This document shows, piece by piece, positions 18,379 through 27,802 of a DNA stretch of 64,000 nucleotides. The number at the start of each line of letters is the position of its first letter. Within the stretch, counting starts at the first letter, position 1. A program made the translations under genes and the position numbers. The DNA lies in assembly GCA_038745855.1 (NCBI GenBank), contig JBCDLC010000009.1, positions 17,546-81,545 of the forward strand, given 5' to 3'. The notes beneath the pieces are model-generated. The model searched no databases, was not told the origin of the DNA, and was given only the letters and a program-made list of their open reading frames with translations. The DNA comes from UBA5336 sp038745855 (GTDB lineage: Bacteria > Pseudomonadota > Alphaproteobacteria > Caulobacterales > Hyphomonadaceae).

Positions 18379-20232
18379 TCAGCGCCCGGCCTTCTGTGCC
18401 GCCTCATTCAGCCGTGCCCGCCAGGCATGACCCTCCGCAATCTGGCGATGGAACCGCTTCAGGTTGTCGGCCGACTGAGTCGCCGCTTCCCTCGAACCAA
18501 TGCCCTCCGCCGCGTCCAGCTCATCGGCACTCACAAACTGCTCCAGGGCTATCAGCCATTCCCTCGCCTCTGGTCCGTCGGACATGAATTCAGGCGTTCT
18601 GGGATATTGATCGAGCAAGTTTACGGCGCGGGCTTTTCCGCAACCCAACAGATGGGTTCTCACGGCCGCGCGGTCAACCTCCCCAGATCGTGTGTAGACA
18701 GCGAAAATGGCATCCTGGATGCAGCGAACATCCGGGTCGGGGAAGGCGGCCGCTGCCAGGGTCTCGCCATGGTTGTCCAGTAAAGCTGGATTATCAACAG
18801 CGCGGACGAGGTAGCCCAGCCCCTTCACCATACCATGGGTTGCTTTCCGCGCGCAGACATCGGGTCCAGGGCCGCGTCCACCATTTTGGCCAGATCCTGC
18901 ATTCACCCCGCCAATTCGCCGCGCCATGGATTGGGGGCCGCGCAGACGGAAGAAATGGTCGCGCATCCGTTGGGCGAGATCTTGCTGGTACGCCGCCCGC
19001 ACGTCAGGGTTCTGGATCGCGCCAGCTGCCGCTTTCAGACGCGCACCGAGCCCCGCCTTGCGCTCGGGCGTATCGAGCGGCTCCGCATCACGCTCGCGGC
19101 GCCAGAGCATCTCAACCAGAGCCAACGGTTCGTTGAGCAGGGCCGCCATCCGCTCCTGCCCCCCTTCGGTCTTGAGAAGATCGTCGGGATCCATCTTGTC
19201 CGGCAGCAGACAGATAAACACAGACTTGTCTGGTTGAAGGTGCGGGAGCGCCACATCGATCGCCCGGAAAGCGGCACGCGTACCCGCGCCATCGCCATCG
19301 AAACAGAGGATCGGATCCGGCCCCGCCTTCCAGACCATGGAGAGCTGCTGCGGTGTCAAAGCGGTCCCGAGCGGCGCGACGGCGTTACCGAAGCCCGCCT
19401 CGGCCAGGGCGATCACGTCCATGTAGCCTTCACAGACGAGCAGTCCGCCTCGCTCGCCATAACCGATCGCTTCGCGGGCGCGCTTGTAGTTGTAGAGGAC
19501 AGAGGACTTGTGAAAGAGCTCGGTCTCAGGCGAGTTCAGGTATTTCGCCTTGTCTTCAGGATCGAGGGCGCGGCCACCAAAGGCTATCACGTCCCCATGG
19601 ATATCGGTAATCGGGAACATCACCCGGTTGCGGAAAACATCGTAGGGCTCACCGCCCTTGTCAGACACTTTCGCCAGACCCGCAGCGACAATCTCATCGG
19701 TCTTGAAATCGAGCGCCTTCAGGTGCGCAAGCAATTGCCGCCAATCGTTTGGCGCATAACCAATGCCATGCCGACCCCACGCATCCGGACCCAACCCGCG
19801 CTTGGTATCCAGGTAGCGGCGCGCGTCAGCGCCATCGGCCGACTTAAGGCGCCCCACGAAGAAATCCTGTGCGGCCTTGCAAACCGACTTGAGGCGATCG
19901 AGCCGGCTGTACCGCTCACGCACTTCCGGGCTTGCCGTCGGGATTGCCATGCCGACTTCACCCGCAACCCGCTCCACCGCTTCCATAAAGCCGAGCCGTT
20001 CGGTCTCCATGACGAACTTGATGACATCCCCCCCGAGCCCGGACGAGAAGCATTTGAACATCTGCTTGGCGTCATTGACGTAGAAGCTCGGCGTCTTCTC
20101 GTTCGTGAACGGGGACAGCCCGACCCATTCCTTGCCGCGTCTCTGAAGCTTCACTTTCTTGCCGATCACCTGAGACGGCCGCGCGCGGGCCTTCAACTCG
20201 TCAAGAAATCCATCGGGTAAACGCATAGCCAT
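18379..20232 (-). CDS. dnaG: DNA primase with degenerate zinc-binding site
   Basis: Primase makes RNA primers at the replication fork. The 617-residue protein has the N-terminal CHC2-type domain, the catalytic core (YAPNDWRQLLAHL) and a TOPRIM domain (CEGYMDVIALAEAG, then CFDGDGAGTRAA). In the N-terminal domain the zinc ligands are mostly missing: the usual CPFH is SPFT and the usual CFxC is CFSS, so only one of four ligands remains. I recall similar changes in other alphaproteobacterial primases, so this is probably a lineage trait rather than a defect. It is followed by rpoD. Confidence 0.95.
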   Translation of the reverse strand: MAMRLPDGFLDELKARARPSQVIGKKVKLQRRGKEWVGLSPFTNEKTPSFYVNDAKQMFKCFSSGLGGDVIKFVMETERLGFMEAVERVAGEVGMAIPTASPEVRERYSRLDRLKSVCKAAQDFFVGRLKSADGADARRYLDTKRGLGPDAWGRHGIGYAPNDWRQLLAHLKALDFKTDEIVAAGLAKVSDKGGEPYDVFRNRVMFPITDIHGDVIAFGGRALDPEDKAKYLNSPETELFHKSSVLYNYKRAREAIGYGERGGLLVCEGYMDVIALAEAGFGNAVAPLGTALTPQQLSMVWKAGPDPILCFDGDGAGTRAAFRAIDVALPHLQPDKSVFICLLPDKMDPDDLLKTEGGQERMAALLNEPLALVEMLWRRERDAEPLDTPERKAGLGARLKAAAGAIQNPDVRAAYQQDLAQRMRDHFFRLRGPQSMARRIGGVNAGSGQNGGRGPGPDVCARKATHGMVKGLGYLVRAVDNPALLDNHGETLAAAAFPDPDVRCIQDAIFAVYTRSGEVDRAAVRTHLLGCGKARAVNLLDQYPRTPEFMSDGPEAREWLIALEQFVSADELDAAEGIGSREAATQSADNLKRFHRQIAEGHAWRARLNEAAQKAGR

Positions 20233-20369
20233 GATTGCCGTTTCGTTTGATTCGGCACCCCACCAGCTCGGAACAAGTAGGGAACTGTGGTTAACCCTTC
20301 GCTAACGCTCTTTCGAATGCCTGCCATCGAGGGCATGATCCCAGAAAACACGACCGAGGACAGCGCCCT

Positions 20370-20993
20370 ATGCCCACCCCCGTCATCGACACCTATTTCG
20401 ATTGCTCCAGTCCGTGGACCTATCTCGGTTTCGAAGGCGTCATCCCCATGGCCGAGCGCCTGGGCGTGTCCATTCACTGGAAACCGGTCCTGGTGGGCGG
20501 GGTTTTTAATGCGGTGAACCCGAGCGTCTACGAAAGCCGCAAGGCGCCGGTGAAGGCCAAGGCCCGTTACCATGCCAAGGATCTGAAGGATTGGGCACGC
20601 CTGTCAGGGCTCTCGATCAAGATGCCGCCCAGCGTCTTTCCCGTGAACAGTGTGAAGGTCATGCGCGCGTGCATCCTACTCCAGCCAGAAGGCAAGCTTG
20701 TCGATTTTGCCCGGGCTGCCTTCCAACTCTACTGGACCGAGGACAAGGATATCTCCCAGGACGATGTCATCGCAGAAATCTGCACCCGCGCTGGAGTCGA
20801 TGCCGCGCAAGTCTTCGAGGGTATACAGACCGCCGCTATCAAGGATGCCCTCCGCGAGAACACGGAAGCCCTCATTGCCCGCGGCGGCTTTGGCAGCCCG
20901 ACCTTCTTCGTTGGCGATGATATATACTTCGGCAATGACCGGCTGGTGCTGGTCGAGGCGGTACTGCGACAGGCCGACAAGACGGCAGTCTGA
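20370..20993 (+). CDS. 2-hydroxychromene-2-carboxylate isomerase family (DsbA/GST-kappa fold)
   Basis: The protein has 207 residues. FDCSSPWTYLGFEGV at the N-terminus is the family's glutathione-binding strand and helix with Ser in place of a redox Cys pair. GGFGSPTFFVGDDIYFGNDRL near the C-terminus is the conserved cis-Pro and following loop. The family includes the naphthalene pathway isomerase NahD and other glutathione-dependent isomerases. No aromatic-degradation genes are adjacent, so the substrate is unknown. It is divergent from dnaG and stands alone. Confidence 0.85.
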   Translation: MPTPVIDTYFDCSSPWTYLGFEGVIPMAERLGVSIHWKPVLVGGVFNAVNPSVYESRKAPVKAKARYHAKDLKDWARLSGLSIKMPPSVFPVNSVKVMRACILLQPEGKLVDFARAAFQLYWTEDKDISQDDVIAEICTRAGVDAAQVFEGIQTAAIKDALRENTEALIARGGFGSPTFFVGDDIYFGNDRLVLVEAVLRQADKTAV

Positions 20994-21013
20994 CGCCCAG
21001 ACACAGGCGCCGC

Positions 21014-23545
21014 TCAAACCCCGCGCACAACACGCATCGGTGGTTGGGACAGTGTGCGCCATCCAACCGCTGCGCCCCCAAACGCTGAAATGCCCACCGC
21101 AAGGGCCACCAGGGCTCCAACCTCGCTGACAGGCCAGGTCCACTGCGCCTCGAACACTTGAACGACAATCGGGTACGCCGCTCCGACACCCAGTGCCGCA
21201 CCGATCAGCGCTCCAGCCGCACCGGCGAGCGCAAACTCCCCTGCATAGAGCCGCAAAACCGCCCCCCGTTCGGCGCCGAAGGTCTTGAGCACAGCCGTTT
21301 CCGCTCGCCGCTTTCGGGCCATCGCTGCGAAGGCTCCCATAAGAACCAGCAACCCAGCCACGGTAACCACGCTCGCCACAGCGTTCACGGCGATCGCAAT
21401 GTTGCCGAAAACCTCGGCCGCGGCCGCAAGCGCTGGCCGGGTCTGGAAAACGACGACCTCGGGCAATCGGTCGCCGAGTTCATCGATGATCGTCCCTTCG
21501 GCGCCGGCATCCGCCATCGCAATGGCCACATGGTAGGGCTTGGCTGCTTCAAGCGTGCCCGGTGAGAAGATGAATGGCGTGTTCGAGCCGATCCCGAATG
21601 TGCCCCAGTCGACCCGTCTCAAGGACGCCACTTCGGCGGTCACCTCGCGGCCAAACACGTTGAAACCGATCGTATCACCGATCTCCAGTCCAAGCCCGGC
21701 TGCCGCATCCGCCTCAATCGAGACAAGCAGCGACCCACGATAGCCGCTTGGCCACCAGTCGCCGGCCACCAGTTCGGCCTCGGGCGGTTGGGCATCGAGG
21801 AACGTCACGCTGGTTTCGCCATCGACGACCCAGCGCTCGCTCTCCGACACCGAGCTGACGTCCAGCGGCTGGCCTCCGAGTGCCGTCACGCGCACCAGCA
21901 TGAACGGCGCCCTTCGGAACCGGTCCGGGTCATCGACATCAACGCCTGCCTCCGCCAGCACGGTGTCGAATGCCTCGATCCCATCCATAGGTATCTGGGT
22001 AAACACGAGCGACGGAGCATTGCTCGGCGCAGTTTCGCTGATCTGGCGCAATAGATTAGCCTGTACCGAGGCCACAAGCGTGAGCAGCGCGAGCCCAAGC
22101 CCCAACGCGGGAACGATCGTCGGCGCCAGCGATCCGATCCCGCCAAGATTGGCGAGCGTCAGCCGCCACAGCCCTTTGGCGTTTCGTGCAGAGGCCCGGG
22201 CAAGCGTCCTGATTCCGTACGCAGCCAGTAGGAAAAGGCCCCACGCCACCAATGCGCCGGCCAAGAGGATCGCGGTGAGCCAGGGCCGCCCGCTTGTCGC
22301 AATGGCGAGCCCAGCCAGCAGCACCGCCGCCAGCAATGATAGCCCGCGCTCGAAAGCAGGCGTTCCCGTCCGTTCTTCTTCCCCCAACTGCCGAAACAGC
22401 GCCGTCGCCCGAGTCGCGCGCGCGCGTCCAAGAGCCGGCAGCGCAAACACGGCGGCCGCCAGTACACCAAGCGCCAGCGCCTTGAGCAGCGGAAGCGGAT
22501 AGACCCCAAGCGCCTGGGGCAGCGGGATCGACGCGCCTGCGATCGCATTGATCAAAAAGGGCACCACTGCGCCGATCATGACGCCCACAAGGGCCCCCGC
22601 AATCGCAAGCACCCCAAGCTGCCAAAGATAGGCGGTTCGGATCAGATCGCTTTCCGCTCCCAGCGCCTTGAGCGCTGCGATCGATCCGGTGCGGCTTTCG
22701 AGGAACGCTCCTGTTGCCTGGGCAACACCGACGCCTCCCGCAACCAGTGCTGCTATACCGACGATCGCCAGGAAGTCGTTCAGCGTATCGAGCAGCGCTT
22801 GCAAGCCATCGACGGCATCTTCAGGGCCCCGCACCCTTAGCCCCCCTGCCCCAAACGCTTTCTCAAAGGCCTCCGCCACGGGTGCCAGCGACTGCCCGTC
22901 ATCGAACACGACAAGGCGTTGCGAACGAAAGAGTTGTCCGTTCACCAACCTTTCCGCCTCAAGCAACCCGTCGATCTGCACGAGCGCTTCCGGCCCGAAC
23001 GCGCCAGGGGCACCGACCCGGTCTGGCAAACCATCGAGCCGGGCGCGCACCTCGGCGCGGATCGGCCCCAGCGTCACCGGATCCCCGATCTCCACGTCAA
23101 ACGCATCGAGGAAGCTCTGGGTCACCACCGCGCCCCAGCGGTCGCCCTCAAGCGCCAAAGCGGACTCGAGGCCTCCCGTGCCGCCAGACAGGGCCACCGC
23201 GCCCACCAGTGGATAGCCGCTATCCACACCAATCACGTCGACCTGCCGACGCCGGTCACCGGCCGTCGCCATGACGTTTAGGTCGACCCGTTCCGCAACC
23301 GCGCCCAGCGGATCGATGAAGGCCATCTCTTCCGGCGTCGCCCGTCTCTGGGCGGCAGTGAACATGGCATCCCCGCCGAGGAGCGTCCGCGCTTCGCCGG
23401 CCAGTCCCCGCGTAAACGTCTCCGTCACCGCCCCAGACGCGGCTATGGCTGCGGTGCCAAGGGCAAGACAGGCCAGATACACCCAAAACCCGCGCAGTCC
23501 TCCAGCAAGCTCCCGCCGTGCAATACGAAGCGCCGCCCCGTTCAC
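21014..23545 (-). CDS. ABC transporter permease, YbbP/FtsX-like
   Basis: The protein has 843 residues and about ten hydrophobic segments arranged in two FtsX-type blocks (about 250-500 and 710-830), plus one N-terminal helix. The large soluble region between residues 50 and 240 and another at 520-700 are of the MacB-like periplasmic type. It pairs with the ATPase gene whose stop it overlaps by 4 bases (ATGA). Homologous ybbA-ybbP pairs lie beside tesA, as here. The transported material in this family is not firmly known; lipids or lipoproteins are guesses. Confidence 0.85.
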   Translation of the reverse strand: MNGAALRIARRELAGGLRGFWVYLACLALGTAAIAASGAVTETFTRGLAGEARTLLGGDAMFTAAQRRATPEEMAFIDPLGAVAERVDLNVMATAGDRRRQVDVIGVDSGYPLVGAVALSGGTGGLESALALEGDRWGAVVTQSFLDAFDVEIGDPVTLGPIRAEVRARLDGLPDRVGAPGAFGPEALVQIDGLLEAERLVNGQLFRSQRLVVFDDGQSLAPVAEAFEKAFGAGGLRVRGPEDAVDGLQALLDTLNDFLAIVGIAALVAGGVGVAQATGAFLESRTGSIAALKALGAESDLIRTAYLWQLGVLAIAGALVGVMIGAVVPFLINAIAGASIPLPQALGVYPLPLLKALALGVLAAAVFALPALGRARATRATALFRQLGEEERTGTPAFERGLSLLAAVLLAGLAIATSGRPWLTAILLAGALVAWGLFLLAAYGIRTLARASARNAKGLWRLTLANLGGIGSLAPTIVPALGLGLALLTLVASVQANLLRQISETAPSNAPSLVFTQIPMDGIEAFDTVLAEAGVDVDDPDRFRRAPFMLVRVTALGGQPLDVSSVSESERWVVDGETSVTFLDAQPPEAELVAGDWWPSGYRGSLLVSIEADAAAGLGLEIGDTIGFNVFGREVTAEVASLRRVDWGTFGIGSNTPFIFSPGTLEAAKPYHVAIAMADAGAEGTIIDELGDRLPEVVVFQTRPALAAAAEVFGNIAIAVNAVASVVTVAGLLVLMGAFAAMARKRRAETAVLKTFGAERGAVLRLYAGEFALAGAAGALIGAALGVGAAYPIVVQVFEAQWTWPVSEVGALVALAVGISAFGGAAVGWRTLSQPPMRVVRGV

Positions 23546-24288
23546 GCGAGCCGCCCTGCCTGCATCGTGACAACGCGGTCAGCCCGCTTGGCCAGCGCCA
23601 GGTCATGGGTCACCAATACGAGGCTTGCGCCCCTGTCGCCGGCGATATCAAACAACAAGTCCGCAACCCCGGCCCCCGTCTCGGCGTCAAGATTACCTGT
23701 CGGCTCATCCGCAAACACAAGTGCCGGATCACTGGCCAGCGCCCGGGCAACGGCTACCCTCTGGCGCTCTCCCCCCGACATCTGACCAGGATAGTGCGTC
23801 AGCCGGTGCCCAAGCCCCACCGCGTCCATCGCCTCCCGCGCCCGCGCGTCCACATCGGCGATCCGCGCGATCTCAAGCGGTACGCGCACATTGTCGAACG
23901 CGGTCATTGTCTCGAGCAGATGGAACGACTGAAACACCAGGCTCACCCGTCCCCGACGCAGCCGGGCCAGCGCATCCTCGCCCATCCCGTCTATCCTTTC
24001 GCCCAGCAAGGTCACCGTGCCCGCTGAAACCGGTTCAAGCCCGGCTGCCACAGCAATCAGCGACGATTTCCCCGAACCGGATGGCCCGACAACGGCCACG
24101 CGCTCGCCCCGCTCCACCCGGAAATCGACGCCCTTTAAGATCTCAACCGGGCCAGCGGCCGCACCAAGGGTCAGCTTCACGCCCTCTAACAGCATGGCCG
24201 CGTACGATACCGCGCCTTGGGCCGTATCTCGCCCGGCATTCTCCACCTGGGCAGTCGGGCCTTTATCAGGCGGAAGCGTATCGGGCAT
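23542..24288 (-). CDS. ABC transporter ATP-binding protein, YbbA-like
   Basis: The protein has about 248 residues from the chosen start at 24288, which has GAGGG about ten bases upstream; an ATG 69 bases earlier lacks such a site. Walker A is GPSGSGKSS, the signature is MSGGERQRVAVARAL, and Walker B is LVFADEPTG. It belongs to the LolD/MacB/YbbA group that partners with FtsX-type permeases. The permease gene follows with an ATGA overlap. It is transcribed divergently from the TesA-like gene. Confidence 0.9.
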   Translation of the reverse strand: MPDTLPPDKGPTAQVENAGRDTAQGAVSYAAMLLEGVKLTLGAAAGPVEILKGVDFRVERGERVAVVGPSGSGKSSLIAVAAGLEPVSAGTVTLLGERIDGMGEDALARLRRGRVSLVFQSFHLLETMTAFDNVRVPLEIARIADVDARAREAMDAVGLGHRLTHYPGQMSGGERQRVAVARALASDPALVFADEPTGNLDAETGAGVADLLFDIAGDRGASLVLVTHDLALAKRADRVVTMQAGRLA

Positions 24289-24393
24289 GGCAGACAAAAA
24301 CCCTCTTTGCGTAATCGCTGGTAGATCGCAGGCGGTGACAAACCTACATAGTTGCAAACCAACATCGGTGCCGCTCCACCCCTGACAAGCCCC

Positions 24394-25161
24394 ATGTCTT
24401 CACCCGAAACGAAAAACCGAGGCGCGACTGGCGCTCGACCGGCCCGGTGGCTGTCAGGCACTCTTGTCGGCGCAGCCATGCTGGCCGCCTGCTCAAACGG
24501 CGACCCGGAGCCCGCCCCATCGGAGGCTGCACCGCCCGCTCAGCCCACACAAGCAGCGGCAAACACCGCCCCTACCAACCCGACCGAAGCGCGCGATGCC
24601 CCCGTCATCGTGTTTCTCGGCGACAGCCTCACAGCCGGTTTCGAGCTAAGCCCCAAAGATGCCCTGCCAGGCCAGGTTGCAAGCGCTCTGGCCGACCTGG
24701 GCGTTGAGACAAACGCCGTGAATGCGGGCGTTTCCGGAGACACCACTGCAAACGGCCTTGCCCGATATGACTGGTCGGTCGCCTCCGCCGATCCAGATCT
24801 CCTCGTGGTGGCGCTCGGGGCCAATGACTATCTTCTGGATCTTTCGCCCGAGACAACACGGGCCAACCTCGCAGCAATCCTCGGCCGGGCAAAGGCGGAC
24901 GGCACACCCGTCGTGCTGGCGGGAATAACCCCCCGCTCCGATGCAGCGCTCGGCAGTCGGGACGCCGCCTTTGGCGCCATCTATCCGGAGCTGGCAGCGG
25001 AATATGATGTCCCACTCCTGCCAGGCCTCCTGGCGGGCGTGCGCGATAATCCCGATCTCCTGCTCGCAGACGGTCTCCATCCCACTGCCGAAGGCGTGGC
25101 CATCATGGCCAGCAACCTTGCAACCGTGATCGCGCCGGAATTGGCGGCTCTCTCCGAATGA
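24394..25161 (+). CDS. SGNH-hydrolase (TesA-like arylesterase), predicted lipoprotein
   Basis: The protein has 255 residues from the ATG at 24394. A hydrophobic segment ending LAAC gives a lipobox, followed by an Ala/Pro-rich linker. The SGNH blocks are clear: FLGDSLTAG (Ser nucleophile), NAGVSGDTT (Gly), ALGANDYLL (Asn), and DGLHPTAEG (Asp and His). Close relatives are TesA, a periplasmic thioesterase, lysophospholipase and arylesterase. The lipidation signal is less usual for TesA and suggests membrane anchoring. The ABC exporter gene downstream overlaps it (ATGA), so both are probably one operon. Confidence 0.88.
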   Translation: MSSPETKNRGATGARPARWLSGTLVGAAMLAACSNGDPEPAPSEAAPPAQPTQAAANTAPTNPTEARDAPVIVFLGDSLTAGFELSPKDALPGQVASALADLGVETNAVNAGVSGDTTANGLARYDWSVASADPDLLVVALGANDYLLDLSPETTRANLAAILGRAKADGTPVVLAGITPRSDAALGSRDAAFGAIYPELAAEYDVPLLPGLLAGVRDNPDLLLADGLHPTAEGVAIMASNLATVIAPELAALSE

Positions 25162-27062
25162 CAGAAACGGCGATGCCTTCAGGCTCCGGGCCTCCGGCGA
25201 CCGACGCATCGAGCCGCGTGGACCGCGATCGGGGATCGGGCTTTGCGACCGAACTTTCCAGAGACCGGGCGGCCAGGGAACACGCGCGCACCCTCAAGCC
25301 TCTACGCCGGCTCATCCCGTTCATTCTTCGGTATCCCTGGTTGCTGGCGGCCTTCGTCGTGTTCCTCGCCCTCGCCTCGACCCTGACGCTCGTGCTGCCG
25401 GCAGCCTTCCGCTTGCTCATCGATTGTGGCTTTGGCGGCGCACCCGACACCGCCGCCTGTGCAGCCTTTGCAGGCGGCGACAGTCTCGACCGCTATTTCT
25501 GGATCGGTATGGTCGTCGCCGGGGCCCTCGCCATGGCCGGCGCCCTGCGCTTCTACTTCATCTCCCGGCTCGGCGAGCGCGTCGTCGCAGACCTTCGGAT
25601 CGCCGTCTACGACCACATCCTCGGCCTCTCGCCAGTGTCCTTCGCGACAACGAAAACCGGTGAAGTCCTTTCCCGGCTGACCACTGACACAACGCTGATC
25701 CAGACCGTTGTTGGCTCTTCGATTTCCGTTGCGATCCGGACAACCGCGACCACACTCGGCGCCATCGTCCTGATGCTCGTCGTCAACTGGAAGCTTGCCG
25801 CCATGGTCCTTGCCATCGGCCCGGTCATCATCGGCCCCATCCTGCTTTGCGGCCAGCGCCTGCAACGGCTCTCGCGCGCGAGCCAGGACAGTCTGGCCGA
25901 TGCCTCGGCCCGCGCCAGCGAAACCCTCCGCGCGGTAGAGACGGTACAGGCCTTCACCCGTGAGGACACCGAGCGGGCGCGCTTCGCACAGGCCGTGGAA
26001 ACCAAGTTCGATGTCTCCCTACGGCGCATCCGCGTCGAGGCGGTGATGATGGCAACCATGTTTTCGGCCATCACCATCAGCCTCATTTGCGGACTCTGGT
26101 ACGGCGCGCTCCAGGTCCAGTCCGGTGCGATCACGCCCGGCACCATGACCCAGTTTATCATGTATGCATTCGTCGCCGTATCGGGCGTGATGATGCTGAC
26201 AGAAACCTACGCCGAAATCATGCGCGCAGCCGGTGCCACAGAGCGCCTGATGGAACTCCTTTCGACTGAACCCGCCATCACGGCCCCCGCTATTCCGCGC
26301 ACGCTCGCTAGGCCCGTCAAAGGTGCCCTCGCTTTCGACGACGTGCACTTCGCCTATCCCCTCCGCCCCGACACCGAAGCCCTGAAGGGCATTTCCTTCT
26401 CCGTTGAAGCGGGCGAAACCGTGGCCCTCGTCGGCCCATCCGGCGCTGGGAAGTCCACGGTCTTTCAGCTCCTGCTCCGGCTTTATGATCCGCAATCGGG
26501 CCAAATCACATTCGATGGTCAGAATGTTCGCCATCTTGATCCAGAACGCCTCCGGCAGCACCTCGCCATCGTGCAGCAGAATGCCCCTCTCTTTTCTGGG
26601 TCAGCGGCCGAGAACATCCGCTTCGGCCGTCCCGGCGCAACCGCCGCCGATGTGCGGGCTGCTGCCCGTGCCGCTAATGCCCACCGCTTCATTGCAGAGC
26701 TGCCCGAAGGCTACGAAACCCAGATCGGAGAAGGCGGTGCGACCCTTTCCGGCGGTCAACGTCAACGTATCGCCATCGCCCGGGCGGTCCTACGCGATGC
26801 GCCAGTCCTCCTGCTCGATGAAGCGACCTCCTCGCTCGATTCGGAAAGCGAGCGGGCCATCCAGGACGCCTTCGAAGCCCTCTCGAAGAACCGCACAACA
26901 CTCGTCATCGCCCATCGCCTCGCCACCGTCCTCAAGGCCGATCGCATCATCGTCCTCGAAAACGGCCAGATCATCGACGAGGGACCCCACGCTGATTTGC
27001 TGTCCCGAGGCGGCCTCTACGCGCGCCTTGTGGAGCTTCAATTCGGCGCGCTGGAACGCTGA
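25158..27062 (+). CDS. ABC exporter, fused transmembrane and ATP-binding domains (MsbA/ABCB type)
   Basis: The protein has 634 residues. An ABC_membrane domain with six hydrophobic helices covers about 45-345. The nucleotide-binding domain follows with GPSGAGKST (Walker A), LSGGQRQRIAIARAV (signature), LLLDEATSSLD (Walker B) and IAHRLATV (H-loop). It works as a homodimer in the inner membrane. Family members export lipids, drugs or peptides, so no substrate is assigned. The start overlaps the lipase stop by 4 bases. Its stop abuts the convergent MAPEG gene with no bases between. Confidence 0.92.
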   Translation: MTETAMPSGSGPPATDASSRVDRDRGSGFATELSRDRAAREHARTLKPLRRLIPFILRYPWLLAAFVVFLALASTLTLVLPAAFRLLIDCGFGGAPDTAACAAFAGGDSLDRYFWIGMVVAGALAMAGALRFYFISRLGERVVADLRIAVYDHILGLSPVSFATTKTGEVLSRLTTDTTLIQTVVGSSISVAIRTTATTLGAIVLMLVVNWKLAAMVLAIGPVIIGPILLCGQRLQRLSRASQDSLADASARASETLRAVETVQAFTREDTERARFAQAVETKFDVSLRRIRVEAVMMATMFSAITISLICGLWYGALQVQSGAITPGTMTQFIMYAFVAVSGVMMLTETYAEIMRAAGATERLMELLSTEPAITAPAIPRTLARPVKGALAFDDVHFAYPLRPDTEALKGISFSVEAGETVALVGPSGAGKSTVFQLLLRLYDPQSGQITFDGQNVRHLDPERLRQHLAIVQQNAPLFSGSAAENIRFGRPGATAADVRAAARAANAHRFIAELPEGYETQIGEGGATLSGGQRQRIAIARAVLRDAPVLLLDEATSSLDSESERAIQDAFEALSKNRTTLVIAHRLATVLKADRIIVLENGQIIDEGPHADLLSRGGLYARLVELQFGALER

Positions 27063-27455
27063 TCAGGTGTGGATCAGCCACAGGCATGCGCCTGCGGTCG
27101 TAAGGAAGGTCAGAAGGGTGATGATCGTCCCGACCAACCGGCCCCAACCGAGACCAGGTGCACCACCAAGTCCCAGCGCATGCAGGACGCGCCCGATGAA
27201 GAACACGGCGCCGATACCGTGGATGAGCGCGACCGGCGCTTCCAGCCCGACCAATGCGAACAGTCCGATGAGGATGATCGGCACATCCTCAACCGCATTG
27301 GCCTGGGTCCGCATGGCCCGGGCCATAGCGTCGTTGCCGCCTTCGCCGAAATTCACCCGCTGCGCGACGCGAACGCGGCCACAATTCATCTTCAGCGCCA
27401 GAAACAGCAGAATAAACAAGCTCGTGTAAAGCGCCGCCGCCTGTAAGGGTGTCAT
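27063..27455 (-). CDS. MAPEG family membrane protein
   Basis: The protein has 130 residues, mostly four hydrophobic helices. The segment NFGEGGNDAMARAMRTQANAVEDVPI matches the MAPEG (microsomal glutathione transferase/eicosanoid) family signature, with the conserved RAxRAxxN-like helix. Members are integral membrane enzymes or of unknown role in bacteria. It stands alone, with a ribosome site GGAGGAGA before the ATG and a 3' end touching the ABC exporter gene. Confidence 0.85.
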   Translation of the reverse strand: MTPLQAAALYTSLFILLFLALKMNCGRVRVAQRVNFGEGGNDAMARAMRTQANAVEDVPIILIGLFALVGLEAPVALIHGIGAVFFIGRVLHALGLGGAPGLGWGRLVGTIITLLTFLTTAGACLWLIHT

Positions 27456-27685
27456 GGATATCTCCTCCCGATTAGTTCTCGAATGCTAGTGGGGTTGCGC
27501 TGTTTGGCCAATCGATAAGGGGCGTTCGCTGCGCAATTCACTCCGAGCCCGCGTGCCGGCCGCACTCAGTCTCCCGCTCAGACGCTGGAAATCCGCACAC
27601 ACCAACGGAAGTGCAAGCGGAAAGCCGGTGATGCTAGCAAACATTTCGCTTTCCAAGGGCGCACCCAGGACATATCCTCAACCTA

Positions 27686-27775
27686 TCCGAGGGGCGCGTC
27701 TGGCAAGCGCCGAGATCGACCTGACGCCGGTCGAGCACCCTTTGAACCTGATCCGGGAAATGCCCAGCCCTGGGC
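27686..27775 (+). promoter_or_regulatory. Thiamine pyrophosphate (TPP) riboswitch
   Basis: The THI-box core is present in order: a GGGGCGC stem strand, GCCGAGATC, then CACCCTTTGAACCTGATC and GGGAAATGCCCAG. This is the conserved TPP aptamer and fits the thiC gene downstream. The first gene's ribosome site (GGAGACGAGG) starts only about 17 bases after the aptamer, and no terminator with a T-run lies between, so control of translation initiation is likely. The remainder of the gap from 27456 to 27685 shows no gene. Confidence 0.9.
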
Positions 27776-27802
27776 GTGGCCGGCGTAGGAACGGAGACGA
27801 GG

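Noticed and set aside
18835..20220. Plus-strand frame of 461 codons opposite dnaG
   Set aside because: Antisense shadow of a clear primase with TOPRIM motifs.
26404..27429. Plus-strand frame overlapping the ABC exporter and the MAPEG gene
   Set aside because: Different frame inside a gene with Walker and signature motifs; translation is Ser/Pro/Arg-rich noise.
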